NCBI GenBank assembly: GCA_965200685.1
Contig: OZ241379.1
Location: 3,720,001-3,784,000, forward strand
Direction of reading: 5' to 3'
Source of the DNA: Bin5 sp965200685
GTDB lineage: Bacteria > Chloroflexota > Anaerolineae > Caldilineales > Caldilineaceae
Length of the DNA stretch: 64,000 bases
Shown: piece by piece, positions 26,786 through 36,500 of the stretch
Numbering within the stretch: position 1 is the first letter of the stretch
Layout of the letters: every line of letters starts with the position of its first letter
Notes under the pieces: model-generated
The model's input: only the letters and a program-made list of their open reading frames with translations
What the model was told of the DNA's origin: nothing
The model's database searches: none
Program-made: the position numbers and the translations under genes

Positions 26786-27577
26786 TCAGCTTTCAACGTC
26801 AGTAAACAAGGATGGGAAATGGCGATGTGGATCTCCAGGCTCTTGGAAAAGAATCTGCTGACGTGGTGTCAGTTCTACATTCTCTGGTAGCCCAACACGC
26901 CGTGAAGTCCATGCCATGTGAGAGACACAATATTTATACAGCAGAGATCGTCGTTCATGTTTTCCCTGCCAAGCGGCCGTTCCATGGGTCAGGGACTCGG
27001 TAAATAGAATCACCGAGCCGGCAGCTGCATTGGGCATGACCACACACGAGGCCTTCTCTGGGTCCTCATCGATCTGTTGCGGTAGTTTATAGTTGCTCTT
27101 ATGGCTGCCGGGAATACAGCAAAAACCACCCAAGCCTGGCCCTGTATCAGACAGATTCCATGTCACGACGATGAAGCCATTGTAGATCTGGTTATCGCGG
27201 AAAGGATAGTATTCCCCCGGCCGCGCGCCTGCGGTTGGGGAAGTGGCACCGTAGTCGGCATGGAGATGCCCTCTTGGCATCCCCTCACACATATACATCC
27301 CGTAAATCCGGTCCAGGCGAAAACAATCGCCCAACCGCAATCGAAGGATCGGCATGATTTGGGGATGATCCAATAAATCACAGAAAGGTTTTCCCCATTC
27401 GAGAAAGCCCGGCCCATCCGGCGCGCTCCCGAATCTTTGGGCCTGTCCTGGGGCGGGTAGTTCCTGCTCGTCTAGTAGCTGGTTGAATGTCGCGATTTCT
27501 TCTGCGCTCAAAACATCTTCAATCACCAAGTAGCCTTGCAAATCAAAGAGGTATTGCTGCATTTGAAGATCACTCAT
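26786..27577 (-). CDS. Phytanoyl-CoA dioxygenase family protein
   Basis: This 263-residue protein has the Fe(II)/2-oxoglutarate facial triad: His106 and Asp108 (HADYG), and His198 (LTHGT), with Arg209/Arg210 as the likely 2-oxoglutarate anchor. Bacterial PhyH proteins hydroxylate diverse small molecules, so the name does not imply phytanic acid. It lies 94 bp downstream of another PhyH gene at 27672-28568, with which it has little sequence in common outside the motifs. Confidence 0.88.
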   Translation of the reverse strand: MSDLQMQQYLFDLQGYLVIEDVLSAEEIATFNQLLDEQELPAPGQAQRFGSAPDGPGFLEWGKPFCDLLDHPQIMPILRLRLGDCFRLDRIYGMYMCEGMPRGHLHADYGATSPTAGARPGEYYPFRDNQIYNGFIVVTWNLSDTGPGLGGFCCIPGSHKSNYKLPQQIDEDPEKASCVVMPNAAAGSVILFTESLTHGTAAWQGKHERRSLLYKYCVSHMAWTSRRVGLPENVELTPRQQILFQEPGDPHRHFPSLFTDVES

Positions 27578-27671
27578 GTCATTGCCTTTCTGTTGCTGTT
27601 CTCTGTGTAATAAAACACATCGTAAAAACGTAATTATGGTGGTCCGTGAAACTGCAGTCCTGGGTCACAGG

Positions 27672-28568
27672 TCACTCTTCACTGGGCGTTGCTTGGCGAA
27701 TATAGAGCTTGGTGTCTTGGGGTTGTTCATAGCCTTTCCAAGCATAGGGATCGACGCCCGCCACAGGAATGACCCGGCGCACATCCGCGCGCGCTACCAC
27801 TTCACCGTCTTTTGTCCCTGTCCAGGGCAGCAAGGACTCGCTGCTGAGGTAATGGTTGACGAGAACCCGTCGATAGTGGGACTCTGTGCGGTTCTTGAAG
27901 GACTGGTGGAGCAGATAACCATTGAAGAAGACGACACTGCCGGCCTCGACTTGGACCGGGATCTGTGGTGACTCATCAAAGCCATAGGCCATGTCGTCAT
28001 GGGTATCGAATTCATCATGGTTTCCATGCTTTTTCGTGGGATAGAGATAGCCCGGCTGCTGTGACCCGGGAATCACCCACATGCAGCCATTTTCCACATA
28101 GGCATCGTCAATGGCGATCCAGGCCCCGACCAGAGACCTGTCCCGGGTCGGAATATAGTTTTCATCCTGATGCCAAGATTGACCCTGATAGCCTGGCGGC
28201 TTGATGAAAAGCATAGACTGCATACATTTAACGTTGCCTGACCAGTGAGGCAGATGCGCGCCTGTAATCTGACTCAACACGCCACTGATTTTAGGATGCC
28301 GGGCATATTTCTCCATGACCGGGCTAATGTAGTGGGGCTGATGGATGGCCAATATCTTGGAAAGTACCTGTTCATCGCTGAGATGAGGCGGGACTGGCTG
28401 GATGGTCTGATTGGGGTAGCCACCGCGCGCGACCTTAATGATATCCTGCTTTAGCTCGGCCAGCTCATGCGGGCTAACTAGATCAGGTACGGTCAGATAG
28501 CCCTTGTCTACATAGAAGGCGACCTGTTCCTGATCAACGATCTTGGGGACGTCAATGCTTGTGCTCAT
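27672..28568 (-). CDS. Phytanoyl-CoA dioxygenase family protein
   Basis: This 298-residue protein shows the HxD pair at His133/Asp135 (SWHQDENY), His221 (LLHQSF) and Arg233 as the 2-oxoglutarate anchor. It hydroxylates an unknown substrate in the cytosol. The gene begins 3 bp after the stop of the upstream aminotransferase gene, so co-expression is expected. GGAGG is within the spacer. Confidence 0.9.
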   Translation of the reverse strand: MSTSIDVPKIVDQEQVAFYVDKGYLTVPDLVSPHELAELKQDIIKVARGGYPNQTIQPVPPHLSDEQVLSKILAIHQPHYISPVMEKYARHPKISGVLSQITGAHLPHWSGNVKCMQSMLFIKPPGYQGQSWHQDENYIPTRDRSLVGAWIAIDDAYVENGCMWVIPGSQQPGYLYPTKKHGNHDEFDTHDDMAYGFDESPQIPVQVEAGSVVFFNGYLLHQSFKNRTESHYRRVLVNHYLSSESLLPWTGTKDGEVVARADVRRVIPVAGVDPYAWKGYEQPQDTKLYIRQATPSEE

Positions 28569-28571
28569 TTT

Positions 28572-29777
28572 TTATACCTCCGCAATTGATTCTTCAACGG
28601 CCTTGATGGTGTTGTCAATATCCTCCTCGGTATGGGAGAGCGAGAGGAACATTGGGTGGGAGGGATGTAAATAGAAGCCACGTGCCAAGCAACCCTGGAG
28701 CATGGCGATGCACCGGTCTTTATCATCATTTTCCATGATGGGTGTAGGCATAGGTCCTGTGCCCCTCAGTCGATAGCTGAGGCCGGCCTGTTTACATACC
28801 GCATTTACACCCTCGATCAAACGATTTCCAATCTTCCATTGATACGCAATGCCATCCCGCTGCTTCATCTCGTTGATGACCGTCTCAAGGGCTACCAAAC
28901 TGGGCAGATCACAATGGAACGTGGCCGCTAGCCAGGCGGATTGACACTGGGCCGAGCCGAGGATATCTTTCTTGCCGGCCACGAAACTGCCGGGATAGCC
29001 ATTGCAACAGGCCTTGCCGAATGTCGCTAGATCGGGTGTAACACCGTAGTATTCGCCGGCACCACCAAACGCCACCCGAAAACCGACCTTGATCTCATCA
29101 AAGATACAGAGCGCGCCGTACTGATGGGCTATGTCCACGCAGCCTTGCAGAAAACCTTCCCCTGGTCCATGGCCGCGGATGGTCTCCATGATCACGCAGG
29201 CAATCTGGTTATCGTGTTGTTTGAAGCAATCTTCTAACACATTGAGATCGCCATATGGCACGTCAAGGGTGAGAGGCCCAATGGCGGCCGGCGCGCCCTC
29301 ATCCTCTGGGCGTGCCCAATCATGCCAGCCATGATATCCGCTACGAATAACCTTATCTCGCCCTGTATACGCGCGTGCCAGCCGAACTGCGCCGGTCGTT
29401 GCTGCGCTACCACCGATGAGAAAGCCAAGCATCTCCGCAACCGGAATCAGCTCGATCAGCATCTCCGCGACTTCTAGTTCTTTGGGGTGCGCGGTGCTGT
29501 AAATTGTGCCATCCTGCATTTGCCTTTGGACAGCCGCGTTGACCAGCGGGTCGTTATAGCCGAGCAGGATAGGGCCGAAGGCCATCAAGTAATCCAGATA
29601 TTCGTTTCCATCCACGTCCCAGAAGCGGGCACCGGCCGCACGTTGCGTAAATACCGGATACCCCAGGGCCAGCATGTCATGGCTACGCTTGTGTCCTTGA
29701 CACCCGCGCACGATGATTTCGTTGGACCGATCCAGTAAAGTTCTCGATTGCTCGATGTTGTATGGCTTGATTGGCAT
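28572..29777 (-). CDS. Class III PLP-dependent aminotransferase
   Basis: This 401-residue enzyme has Lys255 (FGKACCNGYP) as the PLP lysine and Asp228 (IFDEI). It belongs to the glutamate-1-semialdehyde aminomutase-like group and is a distant relative of the enzyme at 14034-15428. I chose ATG 29777; the longer frame from 29909 runs through the permease remnant. TAGGAG is 13 bp upstream, a little far. Its neighbours are a PhyH protein and an AGE-type epimerase. Confidence 0.86.
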   Translation of the reverse strand: MPIKPYNIEQSRTLLDRSNEIIVRGCQGHKRSHDMLALGYPVFTQRAAGARFWDVDGNEYLDYLMAFGPILLGYNDPLVNAAVQRQMQDGTIYSTAHPKELEVAEMLIELIPVAEMLGFLIGGSAATTGAVRLARAYTGRDKVIRSGYHGWHDWARPEDEGAPAAIGPLTLDVPYGDLNVLEDCFKQHDNQIACVIMETIRGHGPGEGFLQGCVDIAHQYGALCIFDEIKVGFRVAFGGAGEYYGVTPDLATFGKACCNGYPGSFVAGKKDILGSAQCQSAWLAATFHCDLPSLVALETVINEMKQRDGIAYQWKIGNRLIEGVNAVCKQAGLSYRLRGTGPMPTPIMENDDKDRCIAMLQGCLARGFYLHPSHPMFLSLSHTEEDIDNTIKAVEESIAEV

Positions 29778-29793
29778 ACCGGTTCTCTTTCTC

Positions 29794-30055
29794 CTACAAA
29801 TCAGGTGGCATATCCTCAAACTTCTGAGGTAGCCAGACACCCTGTAGTCCTGTGAGGGTGATCCCTTGGATAAAAGTGCATTGGCCTCGGTAGAAATCGC
29901 ATGGAACATCTGGAGCCACAGCGATTGTCAACATATCATGATCTCTCAAATAGAGCAAAGGCCCGGGAAAGTCCGCCCAACGACTCAGGAATTGGAAGAG
30001 AACCACCAGGGCCAGAGCCGTCTTTGTGTGTAGGAGATAGGTGTGTTCACCCATC
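29794..30055 (-). pseudogene. MalG-type permease C-terminal remnant
   Basis: The minus frame contains a hydrophobic run followed by LSRWADFPGPLLYLRDHDML and TIAVAPD, close to the C-terminal end of MalG-like permeases (usually WNDF.GPL.YL). No start or body of such a gene is present, because the upstream part is the intact epimerase gene. The tail (QGVWLPQKFEDMPPDL) resembles nothing certain. Probably the residue of a lost importer gene. Confidence 0.6.
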
Positions 30056-31261
30056 TTAGCCAAGCGTACATACAGTGGACGCATAGTGGCGCATGGCCTC
30101 TAATATCTCATAGCAGGCTGCCACTGGATGATAGTCCGTTTTGGCAGCAGGGCTTTTCAGGTCGTCGTATTTCTGATTATCCGCATTCAAGATGCGGTAC
30201 CAGCCGCCGTATTCATGATCGACAAAGTGTTGGTCGGAGAATGCCCACACTTTGTTATACCAAACCCAGTAACGGTCATCTTCGGTTCTGAGTGCTAGGA
30301 GGGCTGCTGCGGCGAGGGTTTCGGCCAAGACCCAGTAATAGCGGTCTTTGTCTAGGATACGTCCATCTGGCGCAAATGTGTAGTGCATGCCAGAGCGATG
30401 GTCATCCCAACTTTTCTCTAATGCAATGTCGAAGAGGGTGCGGGCGCGCGCCAACATCCAAGCTTCAGGACGATAGCGCGCCAGGATCAGCAACAGCTTG
30501 GCCCACTCTGTGAAGTGGCCCGGGATGTAGCCATAGGGCTTGAACAGGTTCTGGGGATCATCCTTATTGTACTCCCAATCATGCGTCCAATCGCTCTGGT
30601 AGTGTTCCCAAATTAGCCCATCTACTTTGTCGGCTAGATCGACGCAGATACGCCGCGCCAGCACATAGGCCCGGTCGAGATACTTTGTTTCGCCTGTGGC
30701 CTCAAAAGCCGACAGCATGGCTTCACACATGTGCATATTGGCGTTCTGCCCTCGGTACGGATCGATTGTGAGCCAGTTCCCGGCCTGCACTGTATCGACG
30801 TAGAGTTGTGCTGCCGGCTCCCAGAAGCGGGCTTCTAGCAGGTCGTAGAGATCAGAGACAAGCGCGCGAGCACCATTGATATCAGCTTTGGCCGCACCCG
30901 CGGCCGCCAGCAGGACAAAGGCATGCCCATAACAGTGCCGGCTACCATCTTCGACCTCACGTCCCTGCAGGATCCAGGCGAATCCCCCATCGGGTTGGCG
31001 GTGTGCCTCTTGCAGGAAACGCAATCCATGCGCGGCTGCGTCCCGGTAGGTTGGCTCATTGAGGACTACAGAGGCAAGCGAATAGATGTATACGAAGCGA
31101 CATGTGCCCACGAGATGTTTGGTCATGCGGTCGAATATCGAGCCATCATCCCGGAGCTGGTTGATGTAGCCACCCAGTTCATGATCAATACAGACCGGAT
31201 GGTAAAATGAGATGATGCTGCGGATATGATCGCGTAGGAATGCGGCATCCCGATAGGACAT
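30056..31261 (-). CDS. N-acylglucosamine 2-epimerase (AGE) family protein
   Basis: This 401-residue (alpha/alpha)6-barrel protein has family traits such as GGYINQL, GRCRFVYIYSL-type helices, NANMHMCEAML and HPVAACYE near the C-terminus, with several conserved histidines. Such enzymes epimerise or isomerise sugars (GlcNAc/ManNAc, mannose, cellobiose). GGAG lies 6 bp before ATG 31261; a TTG at 31267 is less likely. It is third in a run downstream of the transaldolase-like and hydroxylase-like genes. Confidence 0.86.
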   Translation of the reverse strand: MSYRDAAFLRDHIRSIISFYHPVCIDHELGGYINQLRDDGSIFDRMTKHLVGTCRFVYIYSLASVVLNEPTYRDAAAHGLRFLQEAHRQPDGGFAWILQGREVEDGSRHCYGHAFVLLAAAGAAKADINGARALVSDLYDLLEARFWEPAAQLYVDTVQAGNWLTIDPYRGQNANMHMCEAMLSAFEATGETKYLDRAYVLARRICVDLADKVDGLIWEHYQSDWTHDWEYNKDDPQNLFKPYGYIPGHFTEWAKLLLILARYRPEAWMLARARTLFDIALEKSWDDHRSGMHYTFAPDGRILDKDRYYWVLAETLAAAALLALRTEDDRYWVWYNKVWAFSDQHFVDHEYGGWYRILNADNQKYDDLKSPAAKTDYHPVAACYEILEAMRHYASTVCTLG

Positions 31262-31354
31262 GTTCAACTCCAGTGACCTGTGTCTATTGGCCGGTATCCA
31301 GTCGAATTGTAGTTTTCGTTGTCAGTAAACTGCAATCACGAAAACAAACAAGTG

Positions 31355-32368
31355 TTAGACTGCATGTCTGGCCATCCTCTTTTTTCGCATTGCCATGTGT
31401 GCATCAGGGGACCCGTCGTGGCTGGTGCCGAACCATTTGTCGAAGGGGATGTCAGGTTCTCCGTAGTTACACTCAAAGTAGCGATGATGTAACTGGTGGA
31501 AATAGGAGCCGGCCGGAATGCCAGCCTTTCCCTTGACCGCGATGGTCTCAAACCCGACATGACCCTGGGCCGGGGTGAAGGAGGCATGCTGGGCATTCAG
31601 GAGCACATGGATCGGGTGCGAAGGCACGATCCAATGGATCAGGATGCAGCTATAGTACAAAATATGCTCCAGCGGATGCATGGCCAATCCAGACCACGGC
31701 CCCACGTTGATGTTCTTGTGATGGAGATAATGCCCGGCTTTGTAGAGCGGTGGCCAATGCAGGAGACGATGAACCCAATAGAAATGGAACAGCCGCCACA
31801 ACGGGATGAGGCAGAGCAAGATGACGAAGTAGACTGGTTGCTGGCGCGGATCCACATAGGGGATCATCTCGTTTGCATAGGCCCATAGCATCAGGACTTC
31901 GTAAGCTGTCCAGATCGTGCCACCGCTGACACAACTCCAGAAGATGTTGTCGCGCAGTTGATTCCCCCACAGGAATTTGCGCTTTCCGGTCGCCATCCAA
32001 TCTGATGTATATTTGTACTGAAGCCCTTGGGACTTGAGGGTCCAGAGTCTAAGGTGCCATGCACTCACGATGAGGATGAGCATCACCTGGTTGCGTACAA
32101 AGACCTGAAGTATCCAGTCGGCGCGAAATTCGACAGCTCGAGACAGATCTGGCTGCAGGTAGAGCCATGTCAGCGTAGCGACCACCATATAGATTGCGTT
32201 CCATGGGAACAGGTAATTGTACAGCCATTTCAATACCTCGGCCGGATTGGGTGGCCAGGCGAACAGAGGATTGGGGGGAGCAGTTCCTCTTTCTGGCTGC
32301 CAGTTGCCCCGCGCGTCGCGCGGCATGCCATCGATCAGTTCGTCTTTTTCAACACGTATGTTTGCCAT
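31355..32368 (-). CDS. Sterol desaturase/fatty acid hydroxylase superfamily protein
   Basis: This 337-residue membrane protein has the diiron histidine clusters of the superfamily: His200 and His204 (HRLLH), His213 with His216/His217 (HYLHH), His261/His270 and His291/His294/His295 (HQLHH), among four or more membrane segments. The oxygen-dependent enzyme hydroxylates or desaturates lipid-like or other hydrophobic substrates. The start overlaps the end of the upstream gene by 20 bp, so translational coupling is likely. Confidence 0.88.
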   Translation of the reverse strand: MANIRVEKDELIDGMPRDARGNWQPERGTAPPNPLFAWPPNPAEVLKWLYNYLFPWNAIYMVVATLTWLYLQPDLSRAVEFRADWILQVFVRNQVMLILIVSAWHLRLWTLKSQGLQYKYTSDWMATGKRKFLWGNQLRDNIFWSCVSGGTIWTAYEVLMLWAYANEMIPYVDPRQQPVYFVILLCLIPLWRLFHFYWVHRLLHWPPLYKAGHYLHHKNINVGPWSGLAMHPLEHILYYSCILIHWIVPSHPIHVLLNAQHASFTPAQGHVGFETIAVKGKAGIPAGSYFHQLHHRYFECNYGEPDIPFDKWFGTSHDGSPDAHMAMRKKRMARHAV

Positions 32369-33110
32369 GATGTTCTGCCTCCACTGGAGTTACAGGTACT
32401 CCTTCTAGTAAACCGTTCTTGTACATGTCAATCCATTCGTCCATAAAGGTCTTGTTCCATTGATCAGTAAGTGGATGGTTCAACATGTCCCGGTAGACCG
32501 TCCACATGGTGACGAGTTCGTCAGCACCGTCACGGAAGGCGGCGTGTGCCGTCTCTACTGAGCGGACGAGTGCTGCCATGATGTAGGGCCGCTGCTCCCA
32601 GCCGCCGAACATCTGTACACACTCGCGTATCAGTTTGGTCGGGTCGCCGCCTACTTCTTTGACTGGGTCGCAGAACGGCAAGATATGGTCCACCCCGGCT
32701 TGAGCAGCAGCAGCGGCCTGGGTCAGGGAGAAGACAGTCGTGCAAAAGGTCTCGGTCCCCTCGTCCTTGAGCCTGCCAAAGGTCTTAAGCCCATGAACTG
32801 TACAGGGGATCTTCAGGATGATCTGGTCCGACAGATCTGTGAATACCTTCCCAACCGCCAGCAGTTCCTCGACCGTGTGGCCATCGATTTCCACGACCAC
32901 GGGTTTGTCGGTGATGTCGAGGTATTTCTTTGTCAGGTCGATGACTGAGCCGTAGGGCTTGGCATATTGATTGAGTACCACCGTGTTGGTGACGATTCCC
33001 GCGATGCCTAAGGGCATCCAATCTTCCAGCTCGTCCGGGGGACCGGCGAGCCAGATCGTTGGTCCACAACCCGCAAAGCGAGTTTTCGAGACCGGTCCGT
33101 TCGTGTCCAT
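32349..33110 (-). CDS. Transaldolase-like protein
   Basis: The 253-residue product resembles the small transaldolase/fructose-6-phosphate aldolase group: Schiff-base Lys100 in IILKIPCT, TNTVVLNQYA near the start and TTVFSLTQAAAAAQAGVDH. It would cleave or form C-C bonds of sugar phosphates or related carbonyl compounds. I chose ATG 33110 (GGGGAAG upstream) over a TTG at 33170. The 3' end overlaps the next gene by 20 bp. It is the first gene of a minus-strand run to 26786. Confidence 0.85.
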   Translation of the reverse strand: MDTNGPVSKTRFAGCGPTIWLAGPPDELEDWMPLGIAGIVTNTVVLNQYAKPYGSVIDLTKKYLDITDKPVVVEIDGHTVEELLAVGKVFTDLSDQIILKIPCTVHGLKTFGRLKDEGTETFCTTVFSLTQAAAAAQAGVDHILPFCDPVKEVGGDPTKLIRECVQMFGGWEQRPYIMAALVRSVETAHAAFRDGADELVTMWTVYRDMLNHPLTDQWNKTFMDEWIDMYKNGLLEGVPVTPVEAEHHGKHTC

Positions 33111-33503
33111 AAGTAACTTCCCCAATTTGTTATTGGCCGGTTGGCTTAACGGCAATGGGCGCAAACACAAAAGATAGTGATGCTGACATTTCTTCAGGAG
33201 AATAAGGATTGAATGGATGGATTATATATCCTGATTTGATTCCTGTAAATCTGGCAAATTCTGATTCCATTTTTTGGCGACACCGTGTAAAATAAGTATA
33301 GTCAGGTCTGTAGAGGATGGCAAGGGCACGACGCGGTGCAGGCGTTTGGTTGGGACCGACATAATGAAAGGGGATATACTGGATTCCGGCGTAGATTCAT
33401 ACTTTACCCATAGACTCAAAATTGTGATATACTTAAACGATTCGTAGATTGATACTGAGTACAAAACGACTCAAACAATTAGTATGAGAACGATGCAAGA
33501 ATT
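33111..33503. other. Divergent intergenic region, no gene seen
   Basis: This AT-rich stretch divides the minus-strand run from the giant LRR gene. The best plus-strand promoter sign is an extended -10 (TGATATACT, 33425-33433), with no good -35 box. A second TATACT lies at 33375-33380. No protein or RNA gene is supported. Confidence 0.4.
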
Positions 33504-36500
33504 ATGACAGATAGTCGAAAGCAGAGAATGCTGGGCGGTGCTTTGAATGCGATACTGTCCAAATCAAATGTTGCAGGAGAGAAGCGACAAATCTCGGCTC
33601 GGGTCGTCCTGCCAGTTCTTATCTGTCTGTGGTCTGCGATTATCATAACCAGCCTCATACTGATCGCAGATGCGCCCGTAGCCGAGCAGAAGACAACCCT
33701 TTCGTGCATCAACAGCCCCGCGATTCCAGACCCAGAAGCCCCTAACCTAGTCGCGGATTGCACAACGCTACTCAGTATCAAGGACACCCAATGGGGTTCT
33801 GCCTCCCTGAACTGGAGTACAATGATTCCCATAACCGATTGGGATGGTATCGCTGTCTCCAATTCTCGTGTGACAAGGTTGGACCTCAGCAACAAACAAT
33901 TGACGGGCACCATCCCTGCTGCATTGGGCACCCTCACCAATCTGCAGGAATTGTACCTGCAGGACAACCAACTAAGCGGATGTATACCGACTGCGTTGAA
34001 AAGTGTTTCTGAGAATGATCTGTCAAGTCTCAGATTGCTGTTCTGCGACCAGACACCGACAGCAACAGCTACACCGTTACCAATGGCCACAGCTACGGTC
34101 ATGGCGACCGCTACACCCACGGTCACAGCGACCACTACACCTACGGTCACAGCTACACCGACACCAATGGCCACAGCTACGGTCACGGCGACCGCTATGC
34201 CCACGGCCACAGCGACCGTTACGCCAGTATGTTTCAACAGTGTTGCGGTTCCGACCTCAGAAGCCCCCGGCCTAGTCGCGGATTGCACAACACTCCTAGA
34301 TGCTAAGGACACCCTGCGAGGTAGTGCTTCACTCAACTGGAGTAAAACGACTCCCATAGACCGATGGGATGGCGTCACTGTCTCCAATTCTCGTGTGACC
34401 CAGTTGGATCTTAACAGAAAACAACTGACGGGCAGCATTCCGGAAGAACTGGGCAATATCTCGAATCTGCAGGGGCTGTACCTTGACAACAACCGATTGA
34501 CGGGCAGCATTCCGGAAGAACTGGGCACCCTCACCAATCTGCATGAGTTGTACCTCAACAACAACCGACTGGAGGGCAGTATTCCGAAAGAACTGGGCAA
34601 TCTCTCCAATCTGAGTTGGTTGAGACTTGACACCAACCGACTGGAGGGCAGCATTCCGGCAGAACTGGGTAAGCTCTCCAATCTGCAGGGGCTGTACCTC
34701 TACAACAACCGACTGACGGGCCCCATCCCTGCTGCACTGGGCAATCTCTTGAATCTGAGTCGGTTGAGACTTTACAACAATCAACTGACGGGCAGCATTC
34801 CGGCAGAACTGGGTAAGCTCTTGAATCTGCATGAGTTGTACCTCTACAACAACCGACTGGAGGGTAGCATTCCGAAAGAATTGGGCAATCTCTCCAATCT
34901 GCAGGAGTTGAGCCTCTACAACAACCGACTGACGGGCAGCATTCCGGAAGAACTGGGCAATCTCTCCAATCTGCAGGGGCTGTACCTTTACAACAATCAA
35001 CTGACGGGCAGCATTCCGGAAGAACTGGGCAATCTCTCCAATCTGAGTCGGTTGAGACTTTACAACAATCAACTGACGGGCAGCATTCCGGAAGAACTGG
35101 GCAATCTCTCCAATCTGAGTCAGTTGAGTCTCTACAACAACCAACTGACGGGCAGCATTCCGGAAGAACTGGGCAATCTCTCGAATCTGAGTCGGTTGAG
35201 ACTCTACAACAATCAACTGACGGGCAGCATGCCGAAAGAACTGGGCAATCTCTCCAACCTGCAAGGGTTGTACCTCCACGACAACCAACTGACGGGCAGC
35301 ATGCCGAAAGAACTGGGCAATCTCTCGAATCTGCAGGAGTTGTACCTCTACAACAATCAACTGACGGGCAGCATTCCTGCTGAACTGGGCAATCTCTCGA
35401 ATCTGAGTCGGTTGAGACTCTACAACAATCAACTGACGGGCAGCATTCCTGCTGAACTGGGCAATCTCTCGAATCTGAGTCGGTTGAGACTCTACAACAA
35501 TCAACTGACGGGCAGCATTCCTGCTGAACTGGGCAATCTCTCCAACCTGCAAGGGCTGTACCTCCACGACAACCGACTGACGGGCAGAATGCCGAAAGAA
35601 CTGGGCAATCTCTCCAACCTGCAAGGGCTGTACCTCCACGACAACCGCCTGACGGGCAGAATGCCGAAAGAACTGGGCAATCTCTCGGATCTGCAGGAGT
35701 TGAGCCTCTACAACAATCAACTGACGGGCAGCATTCCTGCTGAACTGGGCAATCTCTCGGATCTGCAGGAGTTGAGCCTCTACAACAACCGACTGGAGGG
35801 CAGCATTCCTGCTGAACTGGGCAATCTCTCGGATCTGCAGGAGTTGAGCCTCTACAACAACCGACTGGAGGGTAGCATTCCTGCTGAACTGGGCAATCTC
35901 TCGGATCTGCAGGAGTTGTACCTCTACAACAATCAACTGACGGGCAGCATGCCGAAAGAACTGGGCAATCTCTCGGATCTGCAGGAGTTGTACCTCTACA
36001 ACAATCAACTGACGAGCAGCATTCCTGCTGAACTGGGCAATCTCTCGAATCTGCAGGAGTTGAGCCTCTACAACAACCGACTGGAGGGTAGCATTCCTGC
36101 TGAACTGGGCAATCTCTCGAATCTGCAGGAGTTGTACCTTTACAATAACCGACTGACGGGCAGAATGCCGAAAGAACTGGGCAATCTCTCGAATCTGCAG
36201 GAGTTGAGCCTCTACAACAATCAACTGACGGGCAGCATTCCTGCTGAACTGGGCAATCTCTCCAACCTGCAAGGGCTGTACCTCCACGACAACCGACTGA
36301 CGGGCAGAATGCCGAAAGAACTGGGCAATCTCTCCAACCTGCAGGAGTTGTACCTTTACAATAACCGACTGACGGGCAGAATGCCGAAAGAACTGGGCAA
36401 TCTCTCGAATCTGCAGGAGTTGAGACTTTACAACAATCAACTGACGGGCAGCATTCCTGCTGAACTGGGCAATCTCTCGAATCTGCAAGAGTTGAGCCTC

